11,068 bases of DNA. Source: Oscillospiraceae bacterium. Lineage in GTDB: Bacteria > Bacillota > Clostridia > Oscillospirales > Ruminococcaceae. How positions within the stretch are numbered: the first letter of the stretch is position 1; each line of letters starts with the position of its first letter. Shown piece by piece: positions 1 through 7,858 of the stretch. The notes below the pieces were generated by a model, which was not told the origin of the DNA, ran no database searches, and saw nothing but the letters and a program-made list of their open reading frames with translations. Both the position numbers and the translations under genes were made by a program. The stretch is taken from positions 1 to 11,068 of the forward strand of contig JAEDHF010000051.1 in the NCBI GenBank assembly GCA_016297165.1. Direction: 5' to 3'.

Positions 1-687
1 CATACCGCCCGTATTAAGACCCTCGTCGTTATCGAAGGCTCTCTTATGGTCCATGGAGGAAACCATGGGCTTAACGGTCTTTCCGTCGGTAAAGGCAAGC
101 ACCGTAACCTCGGGACCCGTCATAAACTCCTCAATAACGATTTCGCTTCCGCTCTTTCCGAACTTTCCGTCGAGAAGCATGGACTTTATTGCGGCTACAG
201 CCTCTTCCTCGTCCTTAGCGATAATAACGCCCTTTCCGAGAGCGAGACCGTCACACTTTATAACCGCAGGATAGCTATTCTGCTTTTTAACGTATTCAAC
301 CGCAGGCTCAACCTCGGTAAAGGTTTCATAGGCGGCAGTAGGAATACCGTATTTCTTCATCAGAGCCTTCGAAAAAACCTTACTGCCCTCTAAAATAGCG
401 GCATTAGCCTTAGGACCGAAGGTGTTGAAGCCCTTTTCGTTAAGCTTATCCACCATACCCAGCACCAGAGGGTCGTCGGGAGCTACGAAAACAAAATCGG
501 GCTTAAGCTTTTCAGCCAGCTCTACAATTCCGTCAATATCGGTAGCCTTAACGGGGAAGCACTCCGCATATTTAGAGATACCGCCGTTTCCGGGAGCTGC
601 ATAGAGCTTTTCTGTATCGGGACAGTCTGCGAGCGCTTTTATAATTGCGTGCTCACGGCCGCCGCCGCCAACTACGAGTATATTCAT
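1..687 (-). CDS. purD: Phosphoribosylamine-glycine ligase (GAR synthetase), N-terminal 229 residues
   Basis: PurD joins 5-phosphoribosylamine and glycine with ATP to make GAR, the second step of de novo purine synthesis, in the cytosol. The start is the ATG at 687, with AAAGGA nine bases upstream. Visible signatures are the N-terminal GGGGREHA (residues 7-14), a GPKANAAILEGSK stretch that opens the ATP-grasp region, IKCDGLALGKG in the ATP-grasp small domain, IEEFMTGPE, and DHKRAFDNDEGLNTGGM at the window edge. All are standard for the family. The usual length is about 420 residues, so roughly the C-terminal 190 lie outside the window. It follows the YjbR-like gene by 18 bp and is the last pur gene seen in the operon. 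No defect is visible in the part present. Confidence 0.97.
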   Translation of the reverse strand, partial: MNILVVGGGGREHAIIKALADCPDTEKLYAAPGNGGISKYAECFPVKATDIDGIVELAEKLKPDFVFVAPDDPLVLGMVDKLNEKGFNTFGPKANAAILEGSKVFSKALMKKYGIPTAAYETFTEVEPAVEYVKKQNSYPAVIKCDGLALGKGVIIAKDEEEAVAAIKSMLLDGKFGKSGSEIVIEEFMTGPEVTVLAFTDGKTVKPMVSSMDHKRAFDNDEGLNTGGM

Positions 688-705
688 AGTGTACAATCCT
701 TTCTG

Positions 706-1059
706 TTAACCGTGGTAATATTCATCAATTTCACGCTGTACCTTTTTGGGTAGCTTTCCGTAGGTAAGACGATAACCTCTCTCCGCCATATCGGAAATGA
801 CCTCGTAGGGTAGGCTTTCGCTGTAACGGATACAGTTCCAGTCGTCGCCCCGTTCTCCCTCGGTTATTTCCTCATGGAGAATACGGATAGTTTCGTTATA
901 ATCCCTTTTCGCCTTAATTTCTATCCTGTCGGGGTAAATTGCCGCAAAGGGCTTCGAAACGAGGATAAATACGCTTTCGTTTTCCTTTTCATCAACGTGA
1001 ACGCCCTTAAAGGTCAGGATATAATCATAAAGCTTCCTGTGTATTTCTTCTTTCGTCAT
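706..1059 (-). CDS. Small YjbR/MmcQ-like protein, 117 aa
   Basis: This is a soluble, highly charged protein without signal peptide or membrane segment. The middle and C-terminus (FAAIYPDRIEIKAKRD, then DDWNCIRYSESLPYEVISDM, then a Tyr-Leu-x-Tyr-Gly-Lys-Leu-Pro-Lys-Lys end) resemble the MmcQ/YjbR fold: a beta strand ending in an 'IKAK' motif, a conserved Trp and a C-terminal 'LPKK'. That resemblance is from memory and moderate. YjbR-type proteins are said to bind DNA but their role is largely unknown. The ATG at 1059 lies 35 bp inside the end of the M50-like gene and has GAGGGTGA nine bases upstream, a good ribosome site. No other ATG starts the frame usefully, so the overlap seems real and suggests translational coupling. 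Its link to purine synthesis is not apparent. Confidence 0.75.
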   Translation of the reverse strand: MTKEEIHRKLYDYILTFKGVHVDEKENESVFILVSKPFAAIYPDRIEIKAKRDYNETIRILHEEITEGERGDDWNCIRYSESLPYEVISDMAERGYRLTYGKLPKKVQREIDEYYHG

Positions 1060-2188
1060 AACGCTTTTTCACCCTCTCGGCTTCCTTTAATTCCATAGCG
1101 CCCTCTGCCTTTACGGGGTGTGTTGCGGCAGTTTTCAAAAGCGCCTCGTATTCCTTCTGCGCCGCCGCCTCGTCCTTCTTATACAAAAGATAGTAGGCGT
1201 ACATAAGCCGCTTTCTTGAAGGATATAGGGCAGTAAGCCTTATGTATTCAAGCTGTTTCTTATCGGCAAGCTTTTCGACCTTTTCGGGATTACATTCTCC
1301 CATTATTTCGAGATAGAGAAGCTCACAGCGAGCCTCTTTTCTAAATAGGTCGAGAACATTTTCGCTGTCTGCAACACGCCGATATATCTCCCCTATTTCA
1401 TCATAACAGCCATTTTCGAAGAGAATAGCCGCCTTATAAAGGAGGAGGTTTGCCGTAGCGGTATCGGATATATCGCTGTAATCGAAGCCTATTATTTCAT
1501 TTCGTATAGCCTCGGGCATATCATTTGCGCTTTCCGACTCCGTTAAAAGGGCATTAGCCGCAAGGAGAAGATACTGGGCGGTTTTCGACTTCGGATTTTT
1601 CGGAAGCTCAATGAAAATCTGATAGCCGTCGTTCATTGTACCGCCCATTTTCGCAGGAAACAGGTTCATAACCCCGAGACCGAAGCCTACTATTGCGAAA
1701 ATGTTCAGTATAATCAAGGGCAGACCTGTTGTAATACTGCCAATAAGTAGGGCAATTCCTCCCGTCAGAATATTTAACGCTCCTCCCCCTAAAAGATAGA
1801 GGAAGAAGGGGCATTCCGGGGGCTTGCACAGAGGCGGCGACATAAGGCATTGTCCTGCTGTGCCTGCTACGGTGGTTTTCTTGAACTTAAGCTTATTATC
1901 CTGCTTTACGAGGGTAAAACAGCCGATACGGAAGGATACATATTTCCAGCCCGTCATAAGTCCGAAAAGGAGATGACCTCCCTCGTGGATAATAACGTGG
2001 ATAAAAATGAATACAAGCCCCAGTAAAACAAGTCCGCCAAGTGCAATAAGCTCCGCTCCCGTATTTTCTTCGGGGAAAAGAACGTTAACCGACCTTGCGG
2101 AAAACATACCCAGCAGGATAAAGGGGATAATACTTAAGGCGTATCCGATAACCGTAAGGAGCTTATCTAAAAACTTCGGGATTTTCAT
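1025..2188 (-). CDS. M50-like (site-2 protease type) membrane metallopeptidase with C-terminal helical region, 387 aa
   Basis: The N-terminal half is membrane-embedded, with hydrophobic spans near residues 11-28, 46-66, 127-150 and 157-176. HEGGH at residues 68-72 is an HExxH zinc motif inside a hydrophobic segment, as in M50/site-2 proteases. The typical third-ligand motif is represented by NLFPAKMGGTMNDG (residues 175-188) near the end of the membrane part, and GTAGQCLMSPP (109-119) resembles the conserved Gly-rich loop of the family. Residues about 200-387 are cytosolic-looking, charged and helical, perhaps TPR-like. M50 enzymes cut transmembrane segments, often of anti-sigma factors; the substrate here is unknown. 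The ATG lies three bases after the AICAR formyltransferase stop and the 3' end overlaps the next gene by 35 bp, so it is firmly within the operon. Confidence 0.82.
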   Translation of the reverse strand: MKIPKFLDKLLTVIGYALSIIPFILLGMFSARSVNVLFPEENTGAELIALGGLVLLGLVFIFIHVIIHEGGHLLFGLMTGWKYVSFRIGCFTLVKQDNKLKFKKTTVAGTAGQCLMSPPLCKPPECPFFLYLLGGGALNILTGGIALLIGSITTGLPLIILNIFAIVGFGLGVMNLFPAKMGGTMNDGYQIFIELPKNPKSKTAQYLLLAANALLTESESANDMPEAIRNEIIGFDYSDISDTATANLLLYKAAILFENGCYDEIGEIYRRVADSENVLDLFRKEARCELLYLEIMGECNPEKVEKLADKKQLEYIRLTALYPSRKRLMYAYYLLYKKDEAAAQKEYEALLKTAATHPVKAEGAMELKEAERVKKRYDERRNTQEAL

Positions 2189-2191
2189 ATA

Positions 2192-3367
2192 TCAGTGGTG
2201 GAAAAGTCTGATTCCTGTAAACGCCATAGCGATACCGTACTTGTTGCAGGTTTCGATTACGTTATCGTCACGGATAGAGCCGCCGGGCTGTGCGATATAT
2301 TCAACGCCGCTCTTATGCGCTCTTTCGATATTGTCGCCGAAGGGGAAGAAGGCGTCGGAGCCGAGGGCTACACCCTTCATTGTGTCGAGCCACGCTCTCT
2401 TTTCTTCTCTTGTGAATACGGCGGGCTTAACCTTGAACCATTTCTGCCATTCGCCCTCAGCAAGCACGTCCATATAGTCCTCGCCGATATAGAGGTCGAT
2501 GGTGTTGTCGCGGTCTGCACGTCTGATTGTGTCAACAAACTGTAAGCCGAGAACCTGGGGAGACTGTCTTAAATACCAGTTATCCGCCTTCTGTCCTGCT
2601 AAACGTGTGCAGTGAATTCTGGACTGCTGACCTGCGCCGATACCGATAGCCTGACCGCCGCAAGCGTAGGCTACGGAGTTGGACTGGGTATATTTAAGGG
2701 TGATAAGTGCGATTGCGAGGTCGGTTTTTGCGCTTTCGGGAAGGTTCTTGTTGTCGGTAACCATATTTGCGAAAAGCTCGTCGTTAATAACAAGCTCGTT
2801 TCTGCCCTGTTCAAAGGTAATACCGTAAACCTGTTTTCTTTCGATAGGTGCAGGAACATAGTTCTCGTCAATCCTGATGATGTTGTAGGTACCCTTTCTC
2901 TTTGACTTAAGGATTTCGAGAGCCTCGTCGGTATAGCCGGGAGCGATAATACCGTCGGAAACCTCTCTCTGAATCATTGTAGCGGTACAAGCGTCACAAA
3001 CGTCGGAAAGAGCGATAAAGTCGCCGTAGGAGGACATTCTGTCTGCGCCTCTTGCTCTTGCATAAGCGCAGGCGAGGGGAGTAAGCTCTCCTAAATCGTC
3101 AACCCAGTAGATTTTCTTTAAGGTGTCGGAGAGGGGAAGACCAACAGCGGCGCCTGCAGGGGAAACGTGCTTGAAGGAGGTAGCCGCAGGAAGTCCCGTA
3201 GCCTTCTTTAATTCCTTAACAAGCTGCCAGCCGTTAAAGGCGTCCATAAAGTTGATATAACCGGGCTTTCCGTTAAGTACCTCGATAGGAAGCTCGCCGT
3301 TCTCCATAAAAATGCGTGAAGGCTTCTGGTTGGGGTTACAGCCGTATTTGAGTTCAAGTTCTTTCAT
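2192..3367 (-). CDS. purH: Stand-alone AICAR formyltransferase (PurH C-terminal-half homologue), 391 aa
   Basis: It transfers a formyl group from 10-formyl-THF to AICAR to give FAICAR, the ninth step of purine synthesis. Family marks are LKYGCNPNQKPS near the N-terminus, the catalytic Lys-His pair in SFKHVSPAGAA (residues 66-67), QSNSVAYACGGQAIGIGAGQ in the middle and PFGDNIERAHKSGVEYIAQ followed by PGGSIRDDNVIE near the C-terminus. Usual bacterial PurH is about 510-530 residues with an N-terminal IMP cyclohydrolase domain; that domain is absent and the upstream neighbour purO supplies the missing step. I chose the ATG at 3367, nine bases from AAAGGA; an in-frame TTG at 3376 abuts the SD and is unlikely. 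The gap to purO is 20 bp. Confidence 0.95.
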   Translation of the reverse strand: MKELELKYGCNPNQKPSRIFMENGELPIEVLNGKPGYINFMDAFNGWQLVKELKKATGLPAATSFKHVSPAGAAVGLPLSDTLKKIYWVDDLGELTPLACAYARARGADRMSSYGDFIALSDVCDACTATMIQREVSDGIIAPGYTDEALEILKSKRKGTYNIIRIDENYVPAPIERKQVYGITFEQGRNELVINDELFANMVTDNKNLPESAKTDLAIALITLKYTQSNSVAYACGGQAIGIGAGQQSRIHCTRLAGQKADNWYLRQSPQVLGLQFVDTIRRADRDNTIDLYIGEDYMDVLAEGEWQKWFKVKPAVFTREEKRAWLDTMKGVALGSDAFFPFGDNIERAHKSGVEYIAQPGGSIRDDNVIETCNKYGIAMAFTGIRLFHH

Positions 3368-3387
3368 TTCTGCCAATCCTTTCGTAG

Positions 3388-4104
3388 TTATACGTTCTTG
3401 TTTACTATTCTTGATTCATATTTTCCTGTTTCGAGGTCGATATATCTTGTGAAAAGGGAAACCTTGTTGTCAGCGTTGAGGTTTTCCCATACAAGCTTTG
3501 TGAAAGCGTCGATATCAACATCGGGGAGAGAAACCTTCTTAGGCTCGCCCTCAAAGCTGGGGAGGGGGTTGCCCTCTGCCTTATAGGTATGGATAAATCT
3601 GCCGATGCCGTTTTCGGGGCAGCTGTACGCAAAGGTATTTCTGATGCAGCTTTCGGGGTTTCCGTTATCGCTCTTTAAGATAGACATAGCGTAGTTGAAG
3701 CTGCCGTCCTCAAGGTGTATAATGCCCGAAATACGGGGTGTATAGTTGGGAGCGTCGTCCTCGAATTCACGGGTACGAAGAGACTGCTCAAAGGTCATCT
3801 GCTTATCCATAAGCTCATAGATTGTGTCGGTCTGGTCGCCGTTGGTTACGATAGTCTTGTTGCCGAGAACACGAACGGGTGCATATATAATAAGGTGGGG
3901 GTCAACCATTTTGGATTCATCAAAGGCCTGTGTTCTTATGCCCTCGCCGTCCTCGATAAATACTCTGTTACGGCTGTTTTCGCTTCTTCCCATAATGAAA
4001 TAAGCGATAACGGCTTTCTTTCCGTCGGGAGATTTTCCCAGCATGATACCTCTGCCATGGTAGGCGAGGGTGTTAAGTTCCTTTTCAAAAGCTAAAGTTT
4101 CCAT
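3388..4104 (-). CDS. purO: IMP cyclohydrolase, archaeal PurO type, 238 aa
   Basis: PurO closes the ring of FAICAR to give IMP, the last step of the pathway. Recognisable stretches are YHGRGIMLGKSPDG (residues 15-28), the strongly conserved AYFIMGRSENSRNRVF (34-49), DPHLIIYAPVRVLGN and TIVTNGDQTDTIYELM. These match the IMP cyclohydrolase (PurO) family, first known in archaea and also found in many Clostridia. It is unrelated to the N-terminal domain of PurH. The open frame extends upstream to 4221, but the ATG at 4104 is correct: it has AAAGGA six bases upstream, the upstream extension lies inside the preceding gene and is basic low-quality sequence, and the family begins here. It sits 16 bp after the zinc-ribbon membrane gene and 20 bp before the formyltransferase, completing FAICAR to IMP. 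Confidence 0.93.
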   Translation of the reverse strand: METLAFEKELNTLAYHGRGIMLGKSPDGKKAVIAYFIMGRSENSRNRVFIEDGEGIRTQAFDESKMVDPHLIIYAPVRVLGNKTIVTNGDQTDTIYELMDKQMTFEQSLRTREFEDDAPNYTPRISGIIHLEDGSFNYAMSILKSDNGNPESCIRNTFAYSCPENGIGRFIHTYKAEGNPLPSFEGEPKKVSLPDVDIDAFTKLVWENLNADNKVSLFTRYIDLETGKYESRIVNKNV

Positions 4105-4120
4105 ATTTTTTCCTTTCCTG

Positions 4121-4666
4121 TCAGTTTTTCTCCGACGCCTCGGATTCGTTCTGTCGTAAATACTCTTCGGGGAGATATTTTTCGGGGACGTTGTAGCCGT
4201 GCTGATGAAGCCATACCGCATATCGTGGATTGCTGAGCCTGTCTGCCGATTCCTGCCTTAAACGCTCATTTCGCTTTTCCTTTAGTCCCGTTTTAACCAT
4301 TATTATATTGCCGATAGCGAAGAAAATTACTACGACCGATATCAGCATAATGAATATGTAGGACATGTGATAGTAGTCCTTGGTCGTTACCTCAAAATAG
4401 TGTATCCCTGCGCCAACGGCGAAAGCTGCTGCACCTGTAACGAGAGCTATAAGCATACGCTTTATATCGAAGGCTTCGGGAGCGATTCCGTCAATCTCTA
4501 TTTCGTGGAAAACGGGGTTGATATACTCGGTTTTGCATTTCGGGCAGACCTTTAAGGGACTGCCGTAGCGGTATTCACCTACTGCATGGGTTCCTACTAA
4601 TTTGTTGCAGTTGGGACAGTGCATTTCTATTATCTGCCCTCTGCGTGGAGTGCCCGGATTACTCAT
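4121..4666 (-). CDS. Zinc-ribbon, two-helix membrane protein of unknown function, 181 aa
   Basis: I do not recognise a named family. The N-terminus carries two CxxC knuckles, CPNC (Cys17, Cys20) and CPKC (Cys41, Cys44), a classic zinc-ribbon arrangement. Two hydrophobic spans follow, about residues 70-90 and 102-124, and then a charged tail of about 57 residues rich in Glu, Arg and Lys with a WLHQHGYNVPEKYLPEEYLRQ segment. By the positive-inside tendency both termini are probably cytosolic, which would put the zinc ribbon inside the cell. The ATG overlaps the purN stop by eight bases (ATGAGTAA), which points to translational coupling and co-expression with purine enzymes. A role in anchoring or membrane sensing is possible but is only a guess. 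Confidence 0.85.
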   Translation of the reverse strand: MSNPGTPRRGQIIEMHCPNCNKLVGTHAVGEYRYGSPLKVCPKCKTEYINPVFHEIEIDGIAPEAFDIKRMLIALVTGAAAFAVGAGIHYFEVTTKDYYHMSYIFIMLISVVVIFFAIGNIIMVKTGLKEKRNERLRQESADRLSNPRYAVWLHQHGYNVPEKYLPEEYLRQNESEASEKN

Positions 4667-5285
4667 TGACTACTGCCTTTCCGTCAACAACGGTTATCTT
4701 ATCGTCACAGAAGAGCTGCACTGCCTTGGGAAGTATCTTCCATTCCGCTTCCTCCATAATGCGTTTCTGGAGGGTTTCGGGAGTGTCGCCGTTTTTAACC
4801 TCAACCGCCTTTTGCAGAATGATAGGTCCTCCGTCACATTCCTCTGTAACGAAATGAACGGTTGCGCCGCTAAGCTTAACGCCCTTGGCGAGAGCGGCTT
4901 CGTGAACGTGTAAGCCGTAGAAGCCCTTTCCGCAGAAGGAGGGGATAAGAGCAGGGTGAACGTTCATCATCTTATAGGGAAAAGCGGAGCAAACCTGCCG
5001 GTCGAGTATGGTCATAAAGCCGGCATACACCACAAGGTCAGCTTTTTCAGCAATAAGAGCTTCCGTCATAGCCTTGCTGTATGCCCCTACGTCGGAATAA
5101 TCCTTACGGGTAAGAACAACCGTCTTAATGCCGTTATTTCTTGCTCTTTCGAGGGCGTAGGCGTCGGGCTTCGAGGAAATTACGCAGGTAATCCTGCCGT
5201 TTCCAAGCTCCCCTCTTTTTTCGGCGTCGATAAGAGCCTGTAAATTGGTGCCGCCGCCCGAAACGAGAACAACTATGTTTTTCAT
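4659..5285 (-). CDS. purN: Phosphoribosylglycinamide formyltransferase (GAR transformylase), 208 aa
   Basis: PurN formylates GAR with 10-formyl-THF to give FGAR, the third step. It has the N-terminal VLVSGGGTNLQALIDA phosphate-binding segment, the KPDAYALERA stretch, YAGFMTIL, and the active-site triad: Asn108 and His110 in NVHPALIPSF, and Asp151 in ECDGGPII. Length is normal for the family. The loop after the active-site motif, CGKGFYGLHVHEAALAKG, fits the clostridial version (in E. coli it is shorter). ATG at 5285 lies 17 bp after the purM stop; the 3' end overlaps the next gene by eight bases. The protein is cytosolic and no anomaly is seen. Confidence 0.96.
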   Translation of the reverse strand: MKNIVVLVSGGGTNLQALIDAEKRGELGNGRITCVISSKPDAYALERARNNGIKTVVLTRKDYSDVGAYSKAMTEALIAEKADLVVYAGFMTILDRQVCSAFPYKMMNVHPALIPSFCGKGFYGLHVHEAALAKGVKLSGATVHFVTEECDGGPIILQKAVEVKNGDTPETLQKRIMEEAEWKILPKAVQLFCDDKITVVDGKAVVNE

Positions 5286-5302
5286 TTATAGTCCTTTCCC
5301 GA

Positions 5303-6340
5303 TTACTTTATGATAATGCCTTCGTCGCCCTTAGCGATTTCGCCGATTTCATAAGCCTTGATGCCGAAGCTTTCCATAAGTGCGATAGCTGCGGTCACGT
5401 CGGTCTTGGGGATAACTACGGACATACCGATACCCATATTAAAGGTATTGTACATATCGTGCTCGTTAACGTTTCCTCTTTCCTGTAAAAGCTTAAAGAT
5501 ATAGGGAACCTCGTAGGAATTCTTGTCGATTACGGCAGTATAGCCCTCGGGGAGAGAACGTGGGATATTCTCGTTGAAGCCGCCCCCTGTGATATGGCTG
5601 ATTGCCTTTACGTTAGTCTTTGAAATAAGCTCTAAAACGGGCTTAACGTAAATCTGCGTAGGCGCTAAAAGGGTTTCTCCGAGAGTTCTTCCGTCGGGGA
5701 GAACCTCGTCGAGGACCTCCTTGCTGTCGATATTGAAAATCTTTCTTACGAGGGAGAAGCCGTTGGAGTGTACGCCTGTTGAAGCGAGACCGATAATAGC
5801 ATCGCCCTCGGATACGGTGTTGTTGTCGATAATCTTCTTCTTATCTACTACGCCTGTGCAGTAGCCTGCAATATCATACTCGTCGTCGGGCATCATACCG
5901 GGGTGTTCTGCGGTTTCGCCGCCGATAAGTGCACAGCCCGACTGAACACAGCCCTCGGCAACGCCCGAAACTATCTCGGCAATCTTTTCGGGATAGTTCT
6001 TGCCGCAAGCGATATAATCGAGGAAGAAAAGGGGCTTAGCACCGCAGCAGATAATGTCGTTAACACACATGGCAACTGCGTCGATACCGATAGTGTCGTG
6101 CTTATCGAGGAGCATGGAGAGCTTAAGCTTTGTACCTACTCCGTCGGTACCGGAAACGAGAACGGGCTCCTCAATGCCCGTAAGGTCGAGACCGAACAGA
6201 CCGCCGAAGCCGCCGATTCCGTCCATAACTCCGGGTATATTTGTGCGCTCAACGTGCTTTTTCATGAGCTTTACTGATTCATAGCCTGCGGTTACGTCAA
6301 CGCCGGCTGCCTTATAGCTTTCGGAAAAACTGTTTTTCAT
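5303..6340 (-). CDS. purM: Phosphoribosylformylglycinamidine cyclo-ligase (AIR synthetase), 345 aa
   Basis: PurM uses ATP to close FGAM to AIR, the fifth step. Signatures are SGTDGVGTKLKLS (residues 63-75), AMCVNDIICCGAKPLFFLDY (90-109), the ALIGGETAEHPGMMP stretch and GLASTGVHSNGFSL; these are the nucleotide- and metal-binding parts of the PurM/PurL superfamily. Length is typical. The ATG at 6340 has AAAGGA eight bases upstream and is 42 bp from the purF-like stop. PurL, which makes its substrate FGAM, is not in the window and presumably lies further along the operon or elsewhere. Confidence 0.97.
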   Translation of the reverse strand: MKNSFSESYKAAGVDVTAGYESVKLMKKHVERTNIPGVMDGIGGFGGLFGLDLTGIEEPVLVSGTDGVGTKLKLSMLLDKHDTIGIDAVAMCVNDIICCGAKPLFFLDYIACGKNYPEKIAEIVSGVAEGCVQSGCALIGGETAEHPGMMPDDEYDIAGYCTGVVDKKKIIDNNTVSEGDAIIGLASTGVHSNGFSLVRKIFNIDSKEVLDEVLPDGRTLGETLLAPTQIYVKPVLELISKTNVKAISHITGGGFNENIPRSLPEGYTAVIDKNSYEVPYIFKLLQERGNVNEHDMYNTFNMGIGMSVVIPKTDVTAAIALMESFGIKAYEIGEIAKGDEGIIIK

Positions 6341-6382
6341 AAGGTAGTTCCTTTCGGTTCAAGTATTATTGTCGTTCGTGAT

Positions 6383-7804
6383 TTATTCCCTGCCTGTCCA
6401 GCAGTAGGTGCAAAGCTTACATTCGGGTAAGCCGATAGCCTTAATTGTGCCCTCGAGGGACTGGAAATCCACGGAGGTAAGGTTAAGACGCTTACATATT
6501 TCAGCTCTCAGGAGCTTACCTCTTTCGGTGTTTCGGTCGCTGTATTCGGGGATATACTTAACGCCCTCGTCGCCCTCTGCTTCATGGATTATCTGCCTTG
6601 CGATAAGCTCCATTTCGGAATTGCTTCTGGAGAAATTGAGGTACTTACAGCCGTACATAATAGGAGGGCAGGCAGAGCGCATATGCACTTCCTTCGCTCC
6701 GTTTTCATAGAGAAATTCTACCGTTTCTCTCATCTGTGTGCCTCTTACGATACTATCGTCCACGAAAAGGAGCTTCTTGCCCTCGATAAGCTCGTGAACG
6801 GGAATAAGCTTCATTTTCGCTACACGGTTTCTCATATCCTGACTTGTTGGGGTAAAGCTTCGGGGCCAGGTAGGAGTATATTTTATAAAAGGTCTTGCGA
6901 AGGGGATTCCGCTCTTATTGGCATAACCGATAGCGTGGGGAGTGCCCGAATCGGGAATACCGCAGACATAGTCAACGTCGGGGAGATTTCCGTTCGCAAT
7001 ATCGTTTTCCGCCATAATCTCGCCGTTTCTGGTTCTCATGGCTTCAACGTTCTTGCCCTCGTAAACTGCCGTAGGATAGCCGTAATATGTCCAGAGGAAG
7101 GAGCATATTCTCATATCGTCGGTACCCTCGGCGAGAACCTCAATGCCCTCGGAAGTAATCATATCAATTTCAGCCGGACGAAGCTCCTTAAAGTTACGGT
7201 AGCCCAGCTTTTCGGAGGCGTAGGATTCCATAGTAACACAGTAGCCGTCCTCACGCTGTCCGAGGATAATAGGAAGTCTGCCTCGCTTGTCCCTTGCTGC
7301 GATAATGCCCTTTTCGGTAAGAATAATAAGGCTTACCGTTCCGTCTATCTTTTCCTGTGCATAGCGTATGCCCTCGGGGAGATTGTTCTTCTGTGCAATA
7401 AGAGCGCCGAGAAGAGCGCCCGAATTTACGCTGCCGCTGCTCATGGTTTCGAAGCTGTCGCAGCCGTTATCGAGAAGCTCGTTATAAAGCTCGTCGGCGT
7501 TGTTGATGATGCCCACGCTCATAATTGCGTAAAGTCCCAGTCTCGATTTAACGAGGATAGGCTGAGGGTCCGTATCGCTTATGCAGCCGATACAGAGGTT
7601 ACCTCTCATAGAAACTGCGTCCTTTTCGAATTTGGTTCTGAAGGGTGAGTTTTCGATACTGTGAAGGCATCTCTGAAAACCCGCTTCGGGGGAATAAGCC
7701 GCCATACCGCCGCGCCTTGTTCCGAGGTGAGAATGATAGTCCGTACCGAAAAATACATCGGTTATGCAGTCGTTCTTTGACGCTGCTCCAAAAAATCCGC
7801 CCAT
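6383..7804 (-). CDS. purF: PurF homologue (amidophosphoribosyltransferase) with degenerate glutaminase domain, 473 aa
   Basis: Standard PurF hydrolyses glutamine in an N-terminal Ntn domain and passes ammonia to PRPP to make phosphoribosylamine. Overall length and order fit PurF. The C-terminal phosphoribosyltransferase domain is intact: CGIPDSG (281-287), GYA, and the PRPP loop VDDSIVRGT (348-356). Cysteines at 234, 386, 462, 465 and 468 sit where the Fe-S ligands of Bacillus-type PurF are expected. The N-terminal domain is altered: the protein starts MGGFFG instead of MCGIFG, so the nucleophile Cys is Gly. The usual glutamine-binding GHVRYST is GCISDTD (73-79), and HNGNL is SVGII (96-100). 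GTDYHSHLGTRRGGMA still aligns with the usual 'GLHSLQHRGQEGAG' segment, so homology is clear. AAAGGA lies six bases before the ATG at 7804, and no upstream start would add a Cys. It may use free ammonia or partner another glutaminase. Confidence 0.9.
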   Translation of the reverse strand: MGGFFGAASKNDCITDVFFGTDYHSHLGTRRGGMAAYSPEAGFQRCLHSIENSPFRTKFEKDAVSMRGNLCIGCISDTDPQPILVKSRLGLYAIMSVGIINNADELYNELLDNGCDSFETMSSGSVNSGALLGALIAQKNNLPEGIRYAQEKIDGTVSLIILTEKGIIAARDKRGRLPIILGQREDGYCVTMESYASEKLGYRNFKELRPAEIDMITSEGIEVLAEGTDDMRICSFLWTYYGYPTAVYEGKNVEAMRTRNGEIMAENDIANGNLPDVDYVCGIPDSGTPHAIGYANKSGIPFARPFIKYTPTWPRSFTPTSQDMRNRVAKMKLIPVHELIEGKKLLFVDDSIVRGTQMRETVEFLYENGAKEVHMRSACPPIMYGCKYLNFSRSNSEMELIARQIIHEAEGDEGVKYIPEYSDRNTERGKLLRAEICKRLNLTSVDFQSLEGTIKAIGLPECKLCTYCWTGRE

Positions 7805-7858
7805 ATAAAGTCCTTTCCAGAATAGTTCTGATTAGTATATATACTGCAGGAAGCACTG

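Noticed and set aside
4105..4221. N-terminal extension of PurO
   Set aside because: It lies within the preceding gene, is Arg/Lys/Pro-rich without homology to the family, and ATG 4104 has a well-spaced AAAGGA site.
6584..7648. Long 354-aa plus-strand open frame opposite purF
   Set aside because: It is antisense to a clear PurF homologue, with Cys/His/Val-rich composition and no motif; a shadow of codon bias.
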